From Acidimicrobiia bacterium (GTDB lineage Bacteria; Actinomycetota; Acidimicrobiia; Acidimicrobiales; Acidimicrobilacustridaceae): 8,338 bases of DNA. The notes beneath the pieces are model-generated. The model searched no databases and was not told the origin of the DNA. It saw only the letters and a list, made by a program, of their open reading frames with translations. Every line of letters begins with the position of its first letter. Positions within the stretch are counted from its first letter, which is position 1. The DNA lies in the NCBI GenBank assembly GCA_018882825.1, contig VERC01000094.1, forward strand, positions 1-8,338, read 5' to 3'. The translations under genes were made by a program, and so were the position numbers. Shown one piece after another: positions 6,771-8,338 of this stretch.

Positions 6771-7438
6771 GCCTCGGGAAGTTCGGCGAAGGGCACGACC
6801 GCGCCCTGACGGTGGGCCACGACCTCACCGACGCCGGCCACTCGCCACCGACCATCGCCGGTGTCGTCGATGAGCGCGGTACGGGTCGGCAGTTCGACGA
6901 GCAGCACCGACGGTGAGGCCAGTTTGATCGTGCGCTGCACCATGTCCCGTGACTTCTCGTCGCTGTGGGTCATGATCGCCACGTCGGGCAGGAGGCCCAG
7001 GCCCACGGTGAACGCACCACCGCGGATGTCGATCATGGGGTCGCACAACACATCGGTTCCCCCGCCCGAACCGACGAGCGCCGCACCGCCCTCCCACGCC
7101 GAGATGATCGCGTCGTACACGGGCGTGTCGAGCAGGACCGAGCGCATGTGCATCGGCGAGACACCGGTGAGATAGATCATCCGCGCCGCTCGCACCGCGG
7201 CCACGTTCTCGGCCGACATGGCATCGGCCCGCGTGTACACGGGCACCTCGACCACTCCGAGACCGAGGGAGGCGAACCACGTCCGGGCCTTGTCGACGGT
7301 GCGCGCCGGGTTCTCGTAGGCCCAACCGGTGGGGAGCAGCGCCACCTCGGTGGCACCGACGGCGGCGGCGAGCTCGGCGTCGAAGGTGCACCCCTCGGTG
7401 AACTCGTGGCCTCCCACGAGGGCGAGCGGTCCGGTCAT
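6761..7438 (-). CDS. Peptidase S51 (cyanophycinase/PepE-like) family protein (225 aa)
   Basis: The sequence follows the class I glutamine amidotransferase-like fold of family S51: an N-terminal strand with ALVGG (6-10), ALLPTGWA (33-40), a middle strand IYLTGVSP (88-95), then LVGSGGGTD (121-129), where S124 sits at the nucleophile elbow that reads GTSAG in cyanophycinase, and GLGLLPDVAIMTH (146-158), where H158 matches the catalytic His and is followed by an Arg-containing helix. The usual GGDQ in the middle strand is GVSP here. So it may be a hydrolase on an isopeptide or dipeptide, or a member with changed chemistry; the substrate is not predictable. The length is close to PepE and shorter than true cyanophycinases. 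The ATG at 7438 overlaps the upstream TGA (ATGA) and has AGGAG five bases before it, so the two proteins are translationally coupled. Confidence 0.8.
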   Translation of the reverse strand: MTGPLALVGGHEFTEGCTFDAELAAAVGATEVALLPTGWAYENPARTVDKARTWFASLGLGVVEVPVYTRADAMSAENVAAVRAARMIYLTGVSPMHMRSVLLDTPVYDAIISAWEGGAALVGSGGGTDVLCDPMIDIRGGAFTVGLGLLPDVAIMTHSDEKSRDMVQRTIKLASPSVLLVELPTRTALIDDTGDGRWRVAGVGEVVAHRQGAVVPFAELPEARH

Positions 7439-7986
7439 GGTGTCTCCTGTCGATGTTCGACACGTCGGGCGTCGATGGCCACGAAGTGTCGCAGGGTGGG
7501 AAGTACGGAGCGGATCTCGAAGCGCTCGATGTCGTCGATGACGAGCGAGGTCGTGCGCACCGCGGCGGGAAGGTCACGACCGAGGTGGAATCCACGCGTC
7601 GATCGAGCGAGAGCGAACGGGGTGACTGCGACCATGCGCAGCGTCCCCGGCCGGGCCACCGGCTCGATCGCGATGAGGCGGCCTGTGGGTGTCAACAGTC
7701 GATCGATGGCGACCAGCGCTGCCGCCAGATCGGGGAAGCGTACGAGTTGGGCGACCGACACCACGGCGTCGAAGTCCTCGACCGGGTGTCCGGCCTCCGT
7801 CTCGATGGCGGCCATCGAATCGATGGCGCTGGCCAGGAGCAGCCGTGCCGCCGGCTCATCGAGATCGAGAACGCGTCGGCCGGCCAGACCGGCGAGCGCC
7901 GCAGCATGTCGCGTCACCAGCGCCGACTCGACCGCCGTCGGAAAACGACGTGCTCGCTCCTCGATCTCGAACGACATCCCCGGCAC
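7435..7986 (-). CDS. Class I SAM-methyltransferase-like protein, degenerate SAM loop (183 aa)
   Basis: The segment DFDAVVSVAQLVRF (71-84), an Ala/Leu helix ending IDRLLTPTGRLIAIEP (94-109) and a C-terminal strand resemble the second half of a class I methyltransferase. Motif I is poor: the strand RRVLDLD (37-43) is followed by EPAAR, not a GxGxG loop, so SAM binding is doubtful. The chain is also short for the class. The frame is open up to an ATG at 8133, but I place the start at GTG 7986 (MPGMSFEIEERARR) because TAGCGT stands seven bases before it, exactly as at lysC; ATG 7977 is the next choice (180 aa). The upstream extension is Arg/Trp-rich and low-quality. It is the first gene of a two-gene operon with the S51 protein. 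A regulatory or scaffold role is possible but unproven. Confidence 0.7.
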   Translation of the reverse strand: MPGMSFEIEERARRFPTAVESALVTRHAAALAGLAGRRVLDLDEPAARLLLASAIDSMAAIETEAGHPVEDFDAVVSVAQLVRFPDLAAALVAIDRLLTPTGRLIAIEPVARPGTLRMVAVTPFALARSTRGFHLGRDLPAAVRTTSLVIDDIERFEIRSVLPTLRHFVAIDARRVEHRQETP

Positions 7987-7993
7987 GGGCCGC

Positions 7994-7999
7994 ACGCTA
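7994..7999 (-). promoter_or_regulatory. -10 box of methyltransferase-like/S51 operon
   Basis: TAGCGT on the minus strand, preceded by CCGG and followed by seven bases and GTG, is nearly a copy of the lysC arrangement. No Shine-Dalgarno lies upstream of the GTG and no clear -35 is seen. Confidence 0.45.
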
Positions 8000-8063
8000 C
8001 CGGCCGACCTCGCGTGCCTCCGCAGCCCGACCCATCGCCACCGTGGTCGATCGCACCGACCCC

Positions 8064-8079
8064 TACCGTTCGGTAACCT
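8064..8079 (+). promoter_or_regulatory. Dehydrogenase gene -10 box with overlapping inverted repeat
   Basis: TAACCT (8074-8079) fits a -10 box and lies 41 bases before the ATG at 8121, so this gene should have a leader of about 35 bases. It overlaps an inverted repeat, TACCG-TT-CGGTA (8064-8075), a plausible small operator. The divergent promoter at 7994 lies about 75 bases away on the other strand. Confidence 0.35.
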
Positions 8080-8106
8080 CGCCGCTTCCGCCGAGAACGG
8101 CCCGAG

Positions 8107-8113
8107 AAGGAAG
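8107..8113 (+). promoter_or_regulatory. Ribosome binding site of the dehydrogenase gene
   Basis: AAGGAAG with a 7-base spacer fixes the ATG at 8121. It stands out because most other first genes in the window lack such a site. Confidence 0.7.
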
Positions 8114-8120
8114 TGAAGCC

Positions 8121-8338
8121 ATGGACATCGCACGCATCGGCATCGTCGGCTCCGGGATCATGGGATCGGGCATCGCCGAGGTGGCCGCCACCAGTGGTTT
8201 CGAGGTCGTCCTGCGGTCCCGCTCCCTCGACAGCGCCCAGGCGACGGTGGCCGGCATGGCCAAGTCCCTGGCCCGGCAGGTGGAGAAGGGCCGACGCGAG
8301 CAGGCCGACGCCGACGCCGCGCTGGCCCGGGTCACGGC
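8121..8338 (+). CDS. 3-hydroxyacyl-CoA (3-hydroxybutyryl-CoA) dehydrogenase, 5' part
   Basis: Seventy-two codons are visible before the window ends. The protein opens with an NAD-binding Rossmann unit: ARIGIVGSGIMGSGIAEVAA has GxGxxG at residues 10-15, followed by the second strand FEVVLRSRS, in which an Arg/Ser pair replaces the more common Asp after the strand. The helix with MAKSLARQVEKGR (46-58) matches the region of the family where L..L.KL.EKGK is usual. This fits the short, single-domain-pair hbd/FadB2-like enzymes that interconvert 3-hydroxyacyl-CoA and 3-oxoacyl-CoA with NAD(P)H in fatty-acid or butyrate metabolism. The AAGGAAG site seven bases upstream supports ATG 8121. Substrate and cofactor cannot be told from this fragment; other members of the 3-hydroxyacyl-CoA dehydrogenase family remain possible. 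Confidence 0.85.
   Translation, partial: MDIARIGIVGSGIMGSGIAEVAATSGFEVVLRSRSLDSAQATVAGMAKSLARQVEKGRREQADADAALARVT

Noticed and set aside
6965..8116. 383-codon open frame on the plus strand
   Set aside because: It is antisense to the S51-like and methyltransferase-like genes; Arg/His/Ser-rich translation without any recognisable domain.
7987..8133. N-terminal extension of the methyltransferase-like protein to ATG 8133
   Set aside because: It would run through both divergent promoters and overlap the dehydrogenase start; the extension is Arg/Trp-rich and unlike a protein N-terminus.

Overview
The window is GC-rich DNA, about two thirds G+C by eye, packed with genes on both strands. GTG starts are frequent, TANNNT boxes sit a few bases before start codons, and codons strongly prefer G or C in third position. 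This fits an actinobacterium. The best guess is a member of Acidimicrobiia or a related environmental lineage, inferred from gene content and protein character, not from any marker gene.

Layout, left to right. (1) Bases 1-2686, minus strand: a probable operon of three lipoprotein genes. The first two (2686-1538 and 1525-401) are tandem full-length paralogues of a family I do not recognise, 12 bases apart. The third (363-1) is a different lipoprotein cut by the window edge. (2) Bases 2750-5120, minus strand: asd (aspartate-semialdehyde dehydrogenase) and lysC (aspartate kinase with two ACT domains), the second and first steps of the aspartate pathway to lysine/diaminopimelate, threonine and methionine. 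lysC carries a strong internal ribosome binding site and ATG exactly where Corynebacterium glutamicum starts its separate regulatory beta subunit. (3) Bases 5178-6741, plus strand: divergent from lysC, two membrane-anchored peptidyl-prolyl isomerase-like proteins built alike (basic N-tail, one TM helix, Thr/Ser/Pro linker, extracytoplasmic domain). The first is a cyclophilin whose catalytic residues look lost; the second is an FKBP with its pocket intact. (4) Bases 6761-7986, minus strand: a two-gene operon with a 4-base ATGA overlap, made of a methyltransferase-like protein without a normal SAM loop and a peptidase S51 (cyanophycinase/PepE-like) protein. (5) Bases 8121-8338, plus strand: the start of a 3-hydroxyacyl-CoA dehydrogenase gene of the hbd type.

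The regulatory picture is unusually readable. Six genes have a TANNNT hexamer 6-10 bases before the start codon and no Shine-Dalgarno (three times exactly TAGCGT), which points to leaderless or nearly leaderless mRNAs. Shine-Dalgarno sites appear where translation must start inside an mRNA (second lipoprotein, S51 gene, internal lysC start) or after a real leader (the dehydrogenase). The items most worth following are the uncharacterised lipoprotein pair, the lysC internal start and the degenerate cyclophilin beside a normal FKBP. I saw no RNA genes, insertion sequences, CRISPR arrays or phage genes.
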